Assembly: GCF_016906535.1 (NCBI RefSeq) | Contig: NC_057379.1 | Location: 558,001 to 622,000 of the forward strand | Reading direction: 5' to 3' | Source of the DNA: Rhizoctonia solani | Taxonomy: Eukaryota; Basidiomycota; Agaricomycetes; Cantharellales; Ceratobasidiaceae | Length of the DNA stretch: 64,000 bases | Part shown: positions 24,824 through 35,756 of the stretch, in pieces | Position numbering within the stretch: position 1 is the first letter of the stretch | Layout: each line of letters begins with the position of its first letter | Notes under the pieces: model-generated | Database searches by the model: none | What the model was told of the DNA's origin: nothing | Seen by the model: the letters and a program-made list of their open reading frames with translations, nothing else | Program-made: the position numbers and the translations under genes

Positions 24824-26272
24824 CTACAAGTCCGAGAGCTTCCTCTCGCCTCCCGTTGTGATGTGGACCGTGCTCTCGTCTATGAAACGGCATCCAACGC
24901 AAATGAAAATAGACTTCTTGAATGATTAGTGATCAAGTTTGCAAAAGGCTCCCCCTGGATATGGCGACCGTCCCTTCCTTTACTTCACTACGCCCATATG
25001 CCTCATAAGCACATACGGCCGGGCCGCCATGGATTGGTTCATTGATCAGTGAAGGAATCTGGGGTCGGCAACGTGGTAGCCACGCTACATCATACGTGGA
25101 AGTCGGCACCTTTTACGGCCTTCATCACATATCATTGGTTGCGATGCGACTGAACCCAGGAACAAAGCCTATCTGAGTCACGTGAGCGGTATCCGTCCGT
25201 GAATTTACCGCCAGATAGTGCTAAGTGCAGGACTACAATTGGCCTATTTACACGGAGACAGGTCACCTTTCGGTATGTGCATGCATATGGAAACATGTGA
25301 CATAGCGCTCGGCTTGGTGATTATCATCGATGTCTGCGCCACCTTCTACTGAGACCCCCCAGGAATCAACATACAGTGGATCTGAGCCAGTAGAAGTGAC
25401 CTTGTTCACGATATATAACGTTTTTTTGGCAGTAATAGTATACGGAGATTATATATCCCAAGTTACCGGAGGACAAAGAATACCACTATGACTTATTGAA
25501 GGCTAATCCTACGTAAAGTAAGCTTGCACGCATTGTACTGGTATGAACTAGCAAACCTACTTCTAAGAATAGGAAGGTTTGTACTAGCTACAGCCTACAT
25601 GCCCGCTTATTTAGGGGCAAATTACACTCAACGTCGTTGTTTTGGGAAGAAATTCTAAATTTAGGAACTTGACACGATAGAGGTAGAAGAGGACAGGAAT
25701 TTCCGTGCCACCCGTAAGGCTGACATCACAAAAGTTCGCCGCCTACATAGTCTACAGCAGAGCTTCTGTATCACTTTTTCATGTGTAAGAGTGCTATACA
25801 TGTGTCTACAGACATGCATATCATAGAAGTCCTCTTTCCTGACGAAATTGTGAAGGTCTCACCTTGATTTATACCCTCTGAGACGTGCATAGGTCAGGTG
25901 AATCGCAGCTTGTGGAGGCTTCATATGTGATACTTGACCAACGGCTGAGACCGAATCCCCGATCAAGAACGTTGTTTCTTTGTAGCATACTTGGAAACAC
26001 CAAAACCTAAGTGAATTCATCTTCAGGCAACCTCAGCCCGAATACAACGAGTACAATGGCTATGGCAGAGTAAATATCTGGGCCCAGTCGTCCAGAATCA
26101 TCTGATATTCTTAACTCAGGCATTTCCTGAAAGCCTGAGGAATGTCTCAGATTCTTTATATGGAGTATACAAATAAGGCACCGACATCTGTCATATTAGC
26201 TAAGACGGGTGGTACATTTTGCACTAGTGTTTGATCCAGTTTTCCATCCTTAGGGTTCGTCCTCGTCTCAAA
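24824..26272. other. Divergent intergenic region
   Basis: No gene seen between the LPMO promoter and the plus-strand gene at 26273. An imperfect hairpin (arms around CTAGCAAACCT and AGGTTTGTACTAG) lies near 25550-25592. Confidence 0.4.
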
Positions 26273-28130
26273 ATGTTTACCGAACTATTTGTACACCTTC
26301 TGGCCGGGTCGGGCCTTGTATCCAGCTCGGCTGTCTCTGGTACCCCGGCCCAGAAACCCCTTAGATTATCTCAAGGGACTATTTCACAACCTGGCTGGGA
26401 TTCATCTCCATCAGAAGACAGTTATGACAACCACATTTTCTTCCGCTTGGCGACACTACTCCGGCATTGGCCCAACACGAGATATCCGAGTGGTAAACTT
26501 TGGATCAAAATATATCTCTCAATAATTTGCTTACCGTCATTACTATATAGGCTCATCGATAATTCCCGGGAGCATTCCCGTCGGTACCACCCTGTACTAT
26601 GGACGAGGCGACGCTGCAATTCCATCGGAGCCTGACTGGCTCGCTTTTGATCCTGAACATGCGACAATATTTACTGGGGGTTCAAACGGCCGCTTGTTCA
26701 CTTTTGTCACCACGCGTTCCCTTCGCGTCGTTTACTTTGATGGAGCCGGTGGAGCTAAACTACTATCTGGAGCATTGGACACTCAGAACTTGTTAGCTTG
26801 GGGACGTATCAGAAATCAAACAATTTTTGAGGAGCAAGCACTGATTAACGACCTGTGTCAATGGGGAAAGGCGTTCAGCATTGATGGGTATGTGAGAATG
26901 GAGATGGACTTGTATGTACCTTTCTATACACGATTGCCTTGATCGTTTATATTGATTGAACACAATAGCGAAATCATGTACTGTGATTTCCATCAAGGGA
27001 TTGAAGTTGTATCCAGCTTGCACATCCTTCCAACCGAGGGTGGTCATGTGCCGGGTGAACCCCGGGATGAAACCAACTTATTCAACCGCTCTCTCACTTC
27101 GCCCTCAACCCGATTTCGTCTGCGTTCCCTCGAGGAGTCTCGTCCACCTCACTGGAGAGGAGCGCTATCCTCTTTGACGGAGCGTGTTTCCGAAATATTT
27201 CAAGCAGCAGCATGGCACGGCCGAGCACCAGGTGAAGTTCGTGTGCGCCTCGACGTGGCTAGGCTCGTAACACTTTATGATCCGGCACTCCGAACCGGAA
27301 CTCAACTGAGAAGAGGCCTTGAGAAGGTTCAGCATCGCGAGAAAGGTTTATCTCAGGAAGATATTGATACGTTCCGGGGTTGGGTTGCTAATTCTGTTCG
27401 GCCGGATGCCCCGGTGACGAGTGGTGTCGATTGGCTAGCTTTGACGACCGTGATTATGGATCGGTATGGCTCTCGGCTAGAATATCTCCGGCTGCTCCTC
27501 AACCGGACTCCATATCTCCGAATGCTACTGCCATTGTCGAGGGCGCTCGCGCGCAGCTCATGATTATGCTCATGCCCGATCTTACCCCAGACACCATTCC
27601 AAATGACACTGCACTAGCAGATTCTGGAGCCGAAGCACGCTACTCCCAAACTTCAATGGACAAAAGTCGGACTCATGAATGGGTCAAGCCCATCCTGGAA
27701 CATTGCTCTTCATACTTGGTTTCCCATCTCCCACACAAGACTTTTACCCGCGAAGAACGGACATTGTACGCGGGAGTGCAGGGCACGCTATATGAGATAT
27801 GCAGAGTTTTATCATTACTTTGGTCTGAGGCATATGATCCTCTGCCAGACACAAAGCCTACAGACTTGGTTGATCGTTGGAGAACTCAGGTTGACAAATT
27901 GATGCAATGGCTAGACTGGCCTATGTGGAATAAATGCACGCCTGAATGTGATCTAGATGTGAGTAATTTCTCCGCTTTCTTCCTTGGATTTAGCCTGATA
28001 TTCGTCTCCAGTCAATATGTTTTATTCCGACCTGGCCAATTGGGGTGGGAAGTACCCCGGGCAGAAAGGCGAAGAAGATCTAACCAAGATTGATTGGACT
28101 CCTAAATGCGTTCGCAAAAGTGACTGGTAG
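26273..28130 (+). CDS. Uncharacterised basidiomycete family protein, probable C-terminal frameshift
   Basis: The start is MFTELFVHLLAGSGLVSSSA at 26273. A phase-1 intron follows PNTRYPSG, and later introns lie near VRMEMD and before the final exon. Segments include SYDNHIFFRLATLLRHWPNT, SIIPGSIPVGTTLYYGRGD, PDWLAFDPEHATIF, RSLRVVYFDGAGGAKLLSG and SEIMYCDFHQGIEVV. The Cys-rich end reads WLDWPMWNKCTPECDLD then SICFIPTWPIGVG. From memory this is a large conserved Agaricomycete family of unknown function; I cannot name a domain. In frame the last exon stops soon after GRKAKKI (near 28080). One base earlier in frame, the sequence stays open to TAG 28128-28130 and reads KYPGQKGEEDLTKI and DWTPKCVRKSDW, the expected style of ending. 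The GGGG/GGG at 28042-28049 is probably one base short. An N-terminal signal peptide is possible. Confidence 0.7.
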
Positions 28131-28288
28131 TCTACAGCAAATTCATGTGCATATATTCCGTGGTTTATTTATTTCCCGGCTCCAGATTGTAGCTACTATA
28201 CGTACTAAAGGTGCAAAAGTATTCTTCATTACATTGTTTTAACGAACTTTTCACCCAAATCCTATGCCCGCCTATTCTCCTATAGGAA

Positions 28289-29706
28289 TTACTTTTCGGA
28301 GAGATATTTATCCAATAATCTCAGCCAAATCTCGCTCACAGTGGGATACGAGGGTACAGCATGCCATAGACGCCCGATAGGATTTCCCCAACAATGGCAA
28401 TCGTAGCCGCGTGCAAAAGTTCTCCGGTCTCGGGACCGACAAACGTCGCGCCCACGACGACTTCTTTATCAGTATCGACGACCAGTCGTGCTTGGCCTTT
28501 GTAGTCATCAGAGTATACGGACGACCCAGCTAACCAAGCAAGGTTATAGTCAACTACTCTCGTGCTGATGCCCTTTTGCGGGGCTATATGAGACATAAGC
28601 CCAACGCTGGCCACTTCGGGGTTGGTAAAGGTAACCTGAGGGACTGCACGTATGTCTGCGGTTGCCACATGGACACCCCATGCATCGGTGTGCAAAGTCT
28701 TTCCCAACGCGCGAGCTGCAATGACGGAACCAGCTGCGCGGGCCTGGTATTTTCCTTGGTGCGTCAGTAGTGCACGGCCATTAACATCACCCACGGCATA
28801 GAGCCAATCAGTCGTACGAACAAGTAGAGAATTGTCGACGTCAAGCCAGCCCCCAGGAAGAGTGGGTAATTGAAACTGCTTAACTCCGAGATCGGCTGTG
28901 TTGGGGGTGCGGCCTGCTGCGACAAGTATTTCTGATGCTAGGATGTTTCGTCCGTCATGCGTTGTCGCTGTGACCGATTCTCCATTACGTTCTACCTTGG
29001 TGAGGGACGTGTTGAGGAGTATAGAAGCTCCTAGTTTTTCGAGAGCTTCAGCGACAAATTGTCCCGCGAAATCTTCTTGCCCTCCCAATAATGTTTGGCC
29101 TCGGACTACCATGGTTATCTTGGAGCCAAACCCAGCATAAGCGGTGGCCATTTCGCATGCCACTACCCCGCCACCAATTATAATGAGACTTTCTGGAATA
29201 GACTTGGCGCTGGTTGCTTCACGGCTAGTCCAGGGCTTGGCATCACGCAGCCCAGGAACGTCTGGGATGAATGCGGAGGAGCCTGTTGCAGCAACAATAG
29301 CATAGCGAGCATTATATATTGTATCGCCTACAGTCACTTTGCGTATGTCGGTAATCTTTGCAGTGCCACGTACGAGGTCAATATTCGCAGATTTGACCCA
29401 TTTGGCTTGACCAGAATCATCCCAATGGCTGGTAGCGGCGTCACGCCTGGCTAGTACTGCTGGAACATCGAGCCTCGCTTCGGACGGGATCGCCTGTTTG
29501 GAGCCTTCTACCGAAAGAGCAGCATGCAGAGCCGCACCAGGACGCAATAGGGCCTTCGAGGGCATACAGGCCCAGTAAGAACATTCACCGCCTACGAGCT
29601 CATTTTCGACAAGTGCAACCTTGAGGCCTCCCCGAGTGGCATAATCTGCAGCATTTTCGCCAACAGCGCCGGCTCCGATAACTATCACATCATAATCATG
29701 AGACAT
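28289..29706 (-). CDS. Pyridine nucleotide-disulfide oxidoreductase (lipoamide dehydrogenase/mercuric reductase-like), intronless, with terminal frameshift
   Basis: A single uninterrupted coding exon starts MSHDYDVIVIGAGAVGENAA at 29706. It has the FAD motif GAGAVG, the redox-active cysteines in GGECSYWACMPSKALLRPG, the NAD(P) motif ESLIIIGGGVVACEMA and the second FAD motif WLYAVGDVNGRALLTHQGKY. The dimerisation domain contains VTFTNPEVASVG. The reading frame stops after MLYPRIPL, but one base shifted it continues GRLWHAVPSYPTVSEIWLRL to a TAA at 28289-28291. That is the conserved family C-terminus. The GG at 28380-28381 is probably one base short. The usual His of the His-Glu dyad is Tyr (SYPTVSE). 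The CSYWACMPSK form and absence of introns suggest actinobacterial-type ancestry; the substrate is unknown. Confidence 0.87.
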
Positions 29707-30593
29707 GTCGGTGTGGAATGAATAGCTGTAATGGAGGGAACAAGCGTCGGTGGGAATGCGTAGTATTTATGGTCTCATTGCAACGCGGAGATATCATAGC
29801 CAAGAGTCTAGAGCTGGTGTTCTTGATGGATCCCATTCTGTCCAAAGGCACATAAAGTATAGAAATGACTTTGATATAGGGGCTGGCGAGATTTGGATCC
29901 GGGCTGTCCTCTCCGTTTTCCGAAGGTAAGATGTCCCTAGGCGCCGAGGAAGATCGAACGATCGGGTTTGCTTGCCCATGATCAACCCAGGAGACTGCAC
30001 GCAGTTTAGTATCGATTGCACGTTGACAAGCAGTGGCTCGTACAGTTTGAAAAGACGGCACATATAACTCATGCTGAATGCTGTATTTGGCATGCGCGAG
30101 GAATTAGGGTGGCTTTTACTTGATGACCATGTCCCGAACTACGCGCACATCTCACCTGCAATGCCGAAAGACATGTGAGCCCTTTGCCACTACACACAGT
30201 ACTGCGAACAACCACCCTATCAATTCCAATAATTCAATAACTTTCTCTCAGCAGCTGCATTGATCGATAAGCCCTGTCTCTCCGCGACAGTCGATTTGAT
30301 TACTTAGAATGACTAAAATCAAACACGCCTATACTGTGCGGATTTTGGTGAATCGTTTTCAAAAAAGTTGTGTAGGTCTGCCATATTAGTCAAAAGTGCG
30401 GGGAAGAATGCTTAGGTATGACATCATCGACGGATTTTCATATGATGGCCTATCTGCTTGCCGATGTGCATTGAGGATCTTGCGAGGAAAGACTGAAGGT
30501 CAAGGTAAGACCTTACCTCAAAGAGAGTCTTTTATTTCACACCGATTTTATTAGTGTGACGTCAGTATATGATATGAACGTATTCGAGGGTGG
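29707..30593. other. Divergent promoter region between the oxidoreductase and polyol dehydrogenase
   Basis: Short frames only. It serves as upstream region for both flanking genes, which point away from each other. Confidence 0.45.
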
Positions 30594-30600
30594 TATAAAA
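30594..30600 (+). promoter_or_regulatory. TATA box of the polyol dehydrogenase gene
   Basis: TATAAAA about 85 bases upstream of ATG 30685, followed by a CT-rich stretch (30625-30670) typical of fungal transcription starts. Confidence 0.6.
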
Positions 30601-30684
30601 TAGCGCGTTTTCTCCTGGGGTGGCCCTCTATTCTCTCTTCTACATCCACCCCAATCTCGCTCTACTTCAGTAAGAAATTCCAAC

Positions 30685-32231
30685 ATGTCTGAGACTATGA
30701 AGGCACTCTACTATACCGAGGTACCCCACCCAGTTGGACGACATACCGCAAGCTACTAACATATCATCCCAGCCCACCAAGTTCTCAATCAAAGACGTAC
30801 CAATCCCTCAGATCGGTGATGGTGACATCTTGCTCAAAGGTACGCCCCTCATTTATTATTGACGCGTTATATCACTGCCTAACGCGGTCATGTTTCGGTA
30901 GTCTCTTGCTGTGGTATGTGACGCGTTCAGGGGCTTCCTATGCTTGCGTCATATTGACAATGCACCCCAGGTGTTTGCGGAACCGACCAGCACATTCACG
31001 AGGGCGAGTTCATTGCCAAGTTCCCGGTAAGCTCGGTCAATTATTCATGGTCGCAGGCAATTAATATGGCGTACAGCTCATTCCCGGGCACGAGGCAATT
31101 GGCACTGTTGTTAAAATGGGTAAGAACGTCGTTGGTTTCTCTGAGGGCGACCGTGTCGTGGCCGATGTCGGCATTACTGTAAGTAACATGCGCCTGGGTA
31201 TTTTATATGCGTATCTAACAGCTGTATAACAGTGCGGCAACTGCTTCTACTGCCGTAGGGGCGAAACCCTTCTTTGCGAGGACTTTAATGCTCGCGGTGT
31301 CACGCAGGATGGAGGTTTCGCCGAATACATTGCCTAGTATGTGCCACTATAGCAGCCTATTTTACGACCACTAATAGGTTCTACAGCAAACAGGAAAAGT
31401 GCTACAAGATCCACAATTTGACCGATGAGGAAGCCACTCTACTTGAGCCTGCTGCATGCGCTATTCATGGGCTCGATAAGCTCCGCCCAAAGGTTGGATG
31501 CGAGGTCCTGCTTCTTGGTACGTCTCATCGTTTATCCTGCACAAAATATGATACCGATGATGAATTTAGGTGCTGGTCCTACCGGCCTCATTCTATCCCA
31601 ACTTCTCAAGCAGAACGGCGCAGCCAAAGTTGTCATTGCTGCCAATAAGGGAATGAAAATGGACATTGCTCGCCAACTAGATGCTGCAGACGAATATATT
31701 GAGCTCGACCGAAAAATCCTGAGGCCCAATGGGCGAAGCTCAAGGAAGATTATAAGTACGGTTTCGACATTGTGGTATGTAATCTGTTAGTATTTGACAC
31801 CGCAACAGACTCTTACCGTACACAGGTCGAAGCAACCGGAGTTGAAAAACTTGCAAACGACGCTATCAACTACGTTCGTCGCGGGGGAACTCTGATGATC
31901 TACGGTGTCTATGAGAACAAGGCCCTCGTCCACTGGCCGCCTTCTAAAATTTTCGGGGATGAGATCACGGTTAGTTACCTCGATACGTAATAAGTCTACG
32001 TACCATCCTAATCTTAAATGCGTCTTCTAGATTATCGGCTCCTTCTCCCAAACCTACTGCTTCCCGCGTGCCGTCCAATATCTTGACAGCGGCAAGATCA
32101 AGACGAAGGGAATGGTAACCGACGTTTATAAGCTTGCCGACTTCCAACAAGCCCTTGATAAGATGGCTTCGCGCCAATGCTTGAAGATTGCTATCAAGCC
32201 TGAGTGTGCACAGATTATAATGCATGCATAG
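30685..32231 (+). CDS. Zinc-dependent polyol dehydrogenase (sorbitol/arabinitol dehydrogenase-like MDR), one frameshift
   Basis: Multi-exon, starting [20 protein letters not shown] at 30685. The catalytic zinc ligands lie in [14 protein letters not shown] and [10 protein letters not shown]. The structural-zinc cysteines lie in [18 protein letters not shown]. The Rossmann nucleotide site is [20 protein letters not shown], followed by [14 protein letters not shown]. The C-terminus is [18 protein letters not shown], with TAG at 32229-32231. The layout matches medium-chain sorbitol, xylitol or D-arabinitol dehydrogenases, which interconvert polyols and ketoses with NAD(P). Exact substrate cannot be set from sequence. 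At 31712-31716 the run of five A appears one short: before it the frame reads YIELDRK, after it [20 protein letters not shown] is one base out. Confidence 0.9.
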
Positions 32232-34610
32232 GGATCCTCTCGGTCTGATGTATCACTGTATGGTTTTGCTATTTGTAGCTGTATTGGGTTCAAGTTTAAA
32301 ATGAATAGAATATTTGGTTATCGTATTTTACAGACTTTTTGGGTCGACTATTCGACAAGAAAGTAGTAATATTATGCCAACGAGAACGTGAGTTGGAAGG
32401 GGGCTGTAATTCCATAATAACAAATCTGCACCACAATCAATGCAACTTAACTTGCTCTTCTAGCCATTCCCATAATTATCGCCCTCGATCTTAATCGAAA
32501 GCACTTGAACGGGCAGCACCTACTCTCCCCCAGGGGATAAGATACTATCGGATAATTTCAGCGGAGACGTGAAAAGACAAAATATCAAGCTACCTTCCTT
32601 GATATGTTCCTATCATCTTGTAAAGTACCAGCATAGAGGTAGGTCAAAGTGCCCCAAGACGTAGGGTTAAGCGTCTGGCTCTTTGCTGTTGAACGAGGGA
32701 CTCATACTTGATACCACGAGGTGCTACCTAATGTATTCTACTTGATGCATTGACGACCCGCGCAACACCTCCTAAAATTGTCATGAGCAAAGAGTGTCCG
32801 GATGTCGAGACACCGCTCACCTGTGAGCTGGATGTCTGTGTAGTATTATGAGGGTAGATAGCAGTAAAGTTGTGAAGAGATATGGCCCCAAGACATTTGT
32901 ACCGAATTGTAACTAATACCCATGGTCGTTTTTAAATCGACCGGGGATATCGCCGCACCACTATTCAACCCAATAATCAACAGTCAACATTAGTATTCAC
33001 ACTGGAATGGCATTGTTGCAAATACATGCAACTCTTCTTCCATACTATGCATCGCAATTAACATCATAATCATATAGCGATACGTAAACCAACTTTTTGT
33101 ATTCTTCGACGGCACGCCTGACGCTGTTCAGATTTGCTAGATCGAGTTCTATGATGCTGGGAGACCTCCCGAGGTTTCTGATTTTAGACTTTCAACTCTC
33201 TCTTCCCTTTTTGCGATCTCTTGCTGTCACATACAATTTGGCACCTTTGTTGAGTAGTGCCTAATGAGGATTAAGTTCCTGAACATGGTTGATCAGGAAA
33301 TGAGATCTCACCTTGCAAAGCTCTAAACCTATCCCTAAATTCACCCATCTCATGTATATAGTTAAATTCCCAAATCTATACGTAGAATATCTGCCCAGTA
33401 ACCATAACTATTGTCCTGATAAATCTAAGGATCATCAATAACCATCGAGGAGTGTCCGGGAAGGTCCCGACAAATGTGCTGTAAACAATGCGCATATTCA
33501 CAAGCAAATTAGTGTGGTAGGCGCTTCAAAAACGAACTTGGCGAATTAATTTAAGGAACCAACAGATCGAGGACTTGCATGTCACCGAAGCGACCACGGG
33601 GCCATATGGGAGATTGGTGGATATTGTGGACCTAAATCCCTAAAATTAGTAGTAAATTCAGTGACGATCACATCTACCCGCCGGCGCTGCGATAGTAAAC
33701 GCTTCAGCCACGGCCAGCATTAATAGGTGTCACAAAACTTTACGGGAGAAATAAGGTTACCAGGTTAGTCATGACCAGTGAAAAGCTCGCAGTATATGCG
33801 CATGTCTGGACCATCGAGTTCAATCCCTTTCGGAAGAACAATGGATCCCTCCCGTGAATCGTGGGGGTCCTTTAGTTCCTGGCTCTAGAATCACATGGCC
33901 AGAAGAGCTTGAATCATCCGACACACCGAACAACGGGGAACCAAAGAGAGTACCTACTAGTATCTAATTTGAATCATTGGGGAAAACCGACTAACCGTAT
34001 GGATCTGGTTGCAATAAAATTCACAAACTTCGCAGTGATTATCTGCCAAGAACCGCCTAAGCGACCGACTCACTATGATATACCACAGGTTAGGCACCGA
34101 AAATGGACCATGCAAGTTGCACACGAGGCGCATTAAATACTTTGATCCTCCTACTTAACTAAATATGGCTATCACTGTCATTTCATCCATTCAACTAGAC
34201 CGAATCTAGTTTATGTACTCTATTTAGTCTAAGCTTTGTTTGGTCCTGACCTGCCTTGTAGCACTATAGTGCTAAGACAAACCAGATGAGATATTTCCTG
34301 TTTAAGCGTTCAAAGAAACTATTGCATCAATGATACTCTCCACGAAACAACTCCAGGTTTGATTACCAAGCCACCTGGTCGAAGCTGAACTCCCTTTTCA
34401 CGTCAGGATATATCCACAGGCTGAGTGGATTATAATATTCGCCAGCGTGGTTGTTGAGCCGAATATCATTGAGTCAGACAATGGTGGGATTCTTCGCCAC
34501 GAGATCACATGACCTAGCCTTGGGTCACCGAACCTCAACATGATTGGTTCGGCTTACGAGCAGGCGAGTAGCCGACCGCCAATCCACACTCTGTGTTCAG
34601 GACGTTTATC
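32232..34610. other. Gene-poor stretch
   Basis: About 2.4 kb with no open frame above about 75 codons and no recognisable gene, RNA or transposon ends on either strand. Confidence 0.45.
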
Positions 34611-35756
34611 ATGGCGGAATATAGCATAACGAATCTAAGCATCGGAGGAATCCCCATTCAAGTTGTTGGATTGAAAGAATTGAAAGCTCCAAATGAGCCG
34701 GTGGGAATCTTGTTTCTATTGCATGGACGCCTAGGTAAGTGATGTCCTATAACCCCGAGTCGACCTCACACTATTCTTAGGGAGCTCGAAGCAAAAGTAC
34801 TTGATGCGCATTGCTACCTCGGTGCTCAGCGAAGCTGCATCACGGCCTAAAGAGCGAGCACGTGAAGTTATCGTCATCATCTTGGATCAGAGAAATCATG
34901 GCGTCAGAACGGTCGACCCGTGAGTATAGATCAAACTATACAGAATATAAAGCCGATTTTTTCCCCAAGGGATCGAAACCAAGGATGGAAAGAAACCGGT
35001 CAAGTCGCTCTATTACCCGATGGCCAAGTCGACCCTCAATCGCTGGACAATATTTCCCACCTTCACGACATGTACACACTGTACACCGGCACAGTCCATG
35101 ACGTATCATTCTTGATCACCCACTTGGAACCGCTGCTCTTTCCCCATGACGAACGTACCATCGATAAATGGATGTAAGCCCAATAAACGACTTGCTCATC
35201 TTACTTGATTCTACTAAAACTGACATATCTCTCTCTCCCAGGGTGATGGGAATTTCGTTGGGTGGACACGCATCTTGGCACATTGGCACACACGACCTCG
35301 CGTATCCCTTGTGGTCCCGGTCATTGGATCACCATCATACTTGACCTTGTTCCAGCATCGAGCAGAGGGCCTCGGCCTTGCACTCGCTCCACCGTACCTT
35401 CCAGCCTCGCTCAGACGCGAGATGGAACGCGCGACGCCAAGAGTCGATGCATTTAAAGGCAAAGATGTCCTCGTCATGAGTGGAGCCGACGACATGCTCG
35501 TACCGTTTGAAGAGAGCGGGTCTAGAGAGTTTACGCAACGGCTGAAAGATGCGGCGATTTGCAGGACACTCGAGGTGTGGGTCCAACCCGAGACAGGACA
35601 TACGTGCTCGATTGAGATGATAGATCGCGCCAAAGTAAGTACCGATAAAGTGCGACGTGAACACATACAAGCTCTAAACTTATTCGTTATTTCTAGGATT
35701 TCATCTGGACAAACGGGATCCAACGTAAAGATCAAGTAGCAAAGAGTAACCTATGA
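34611..35756 (+). CDS. Alpha/beta hydrolase, one apparent frameshift
   Basis: The start is MAEYSITNLSIGGIPIQVVG at 34611. Then come ILFLLHGRLGSSKQKY, VIVIILDQRNHGVR (oxyanion region) and the nucleophile elbow VMGISLGGHASWH (Gly-x-Ser-x-Gly). PVIGSPSYLTLF follows, then the acid DVLVMSGADDMLVPFE and the catalytic His in QPETGHTCSIEM. The final exon reads DFIWTNGIQRKDQVAKSNL with TGA at 35754-35756. At 35296-35297 (CC) a base seems to be missing: HIGTHD is in one frame and PRVSLVVPVIGSPSYL in the next. This is a general serine hydrolase of unknown substrate. Confidence 0.85.

Noticed and set aside
25550..25592. Imperfect hairpin as a MITE
   Set aside because: Arms are short and mismatched, and no target-site duplication or second copy was noticed in the window.
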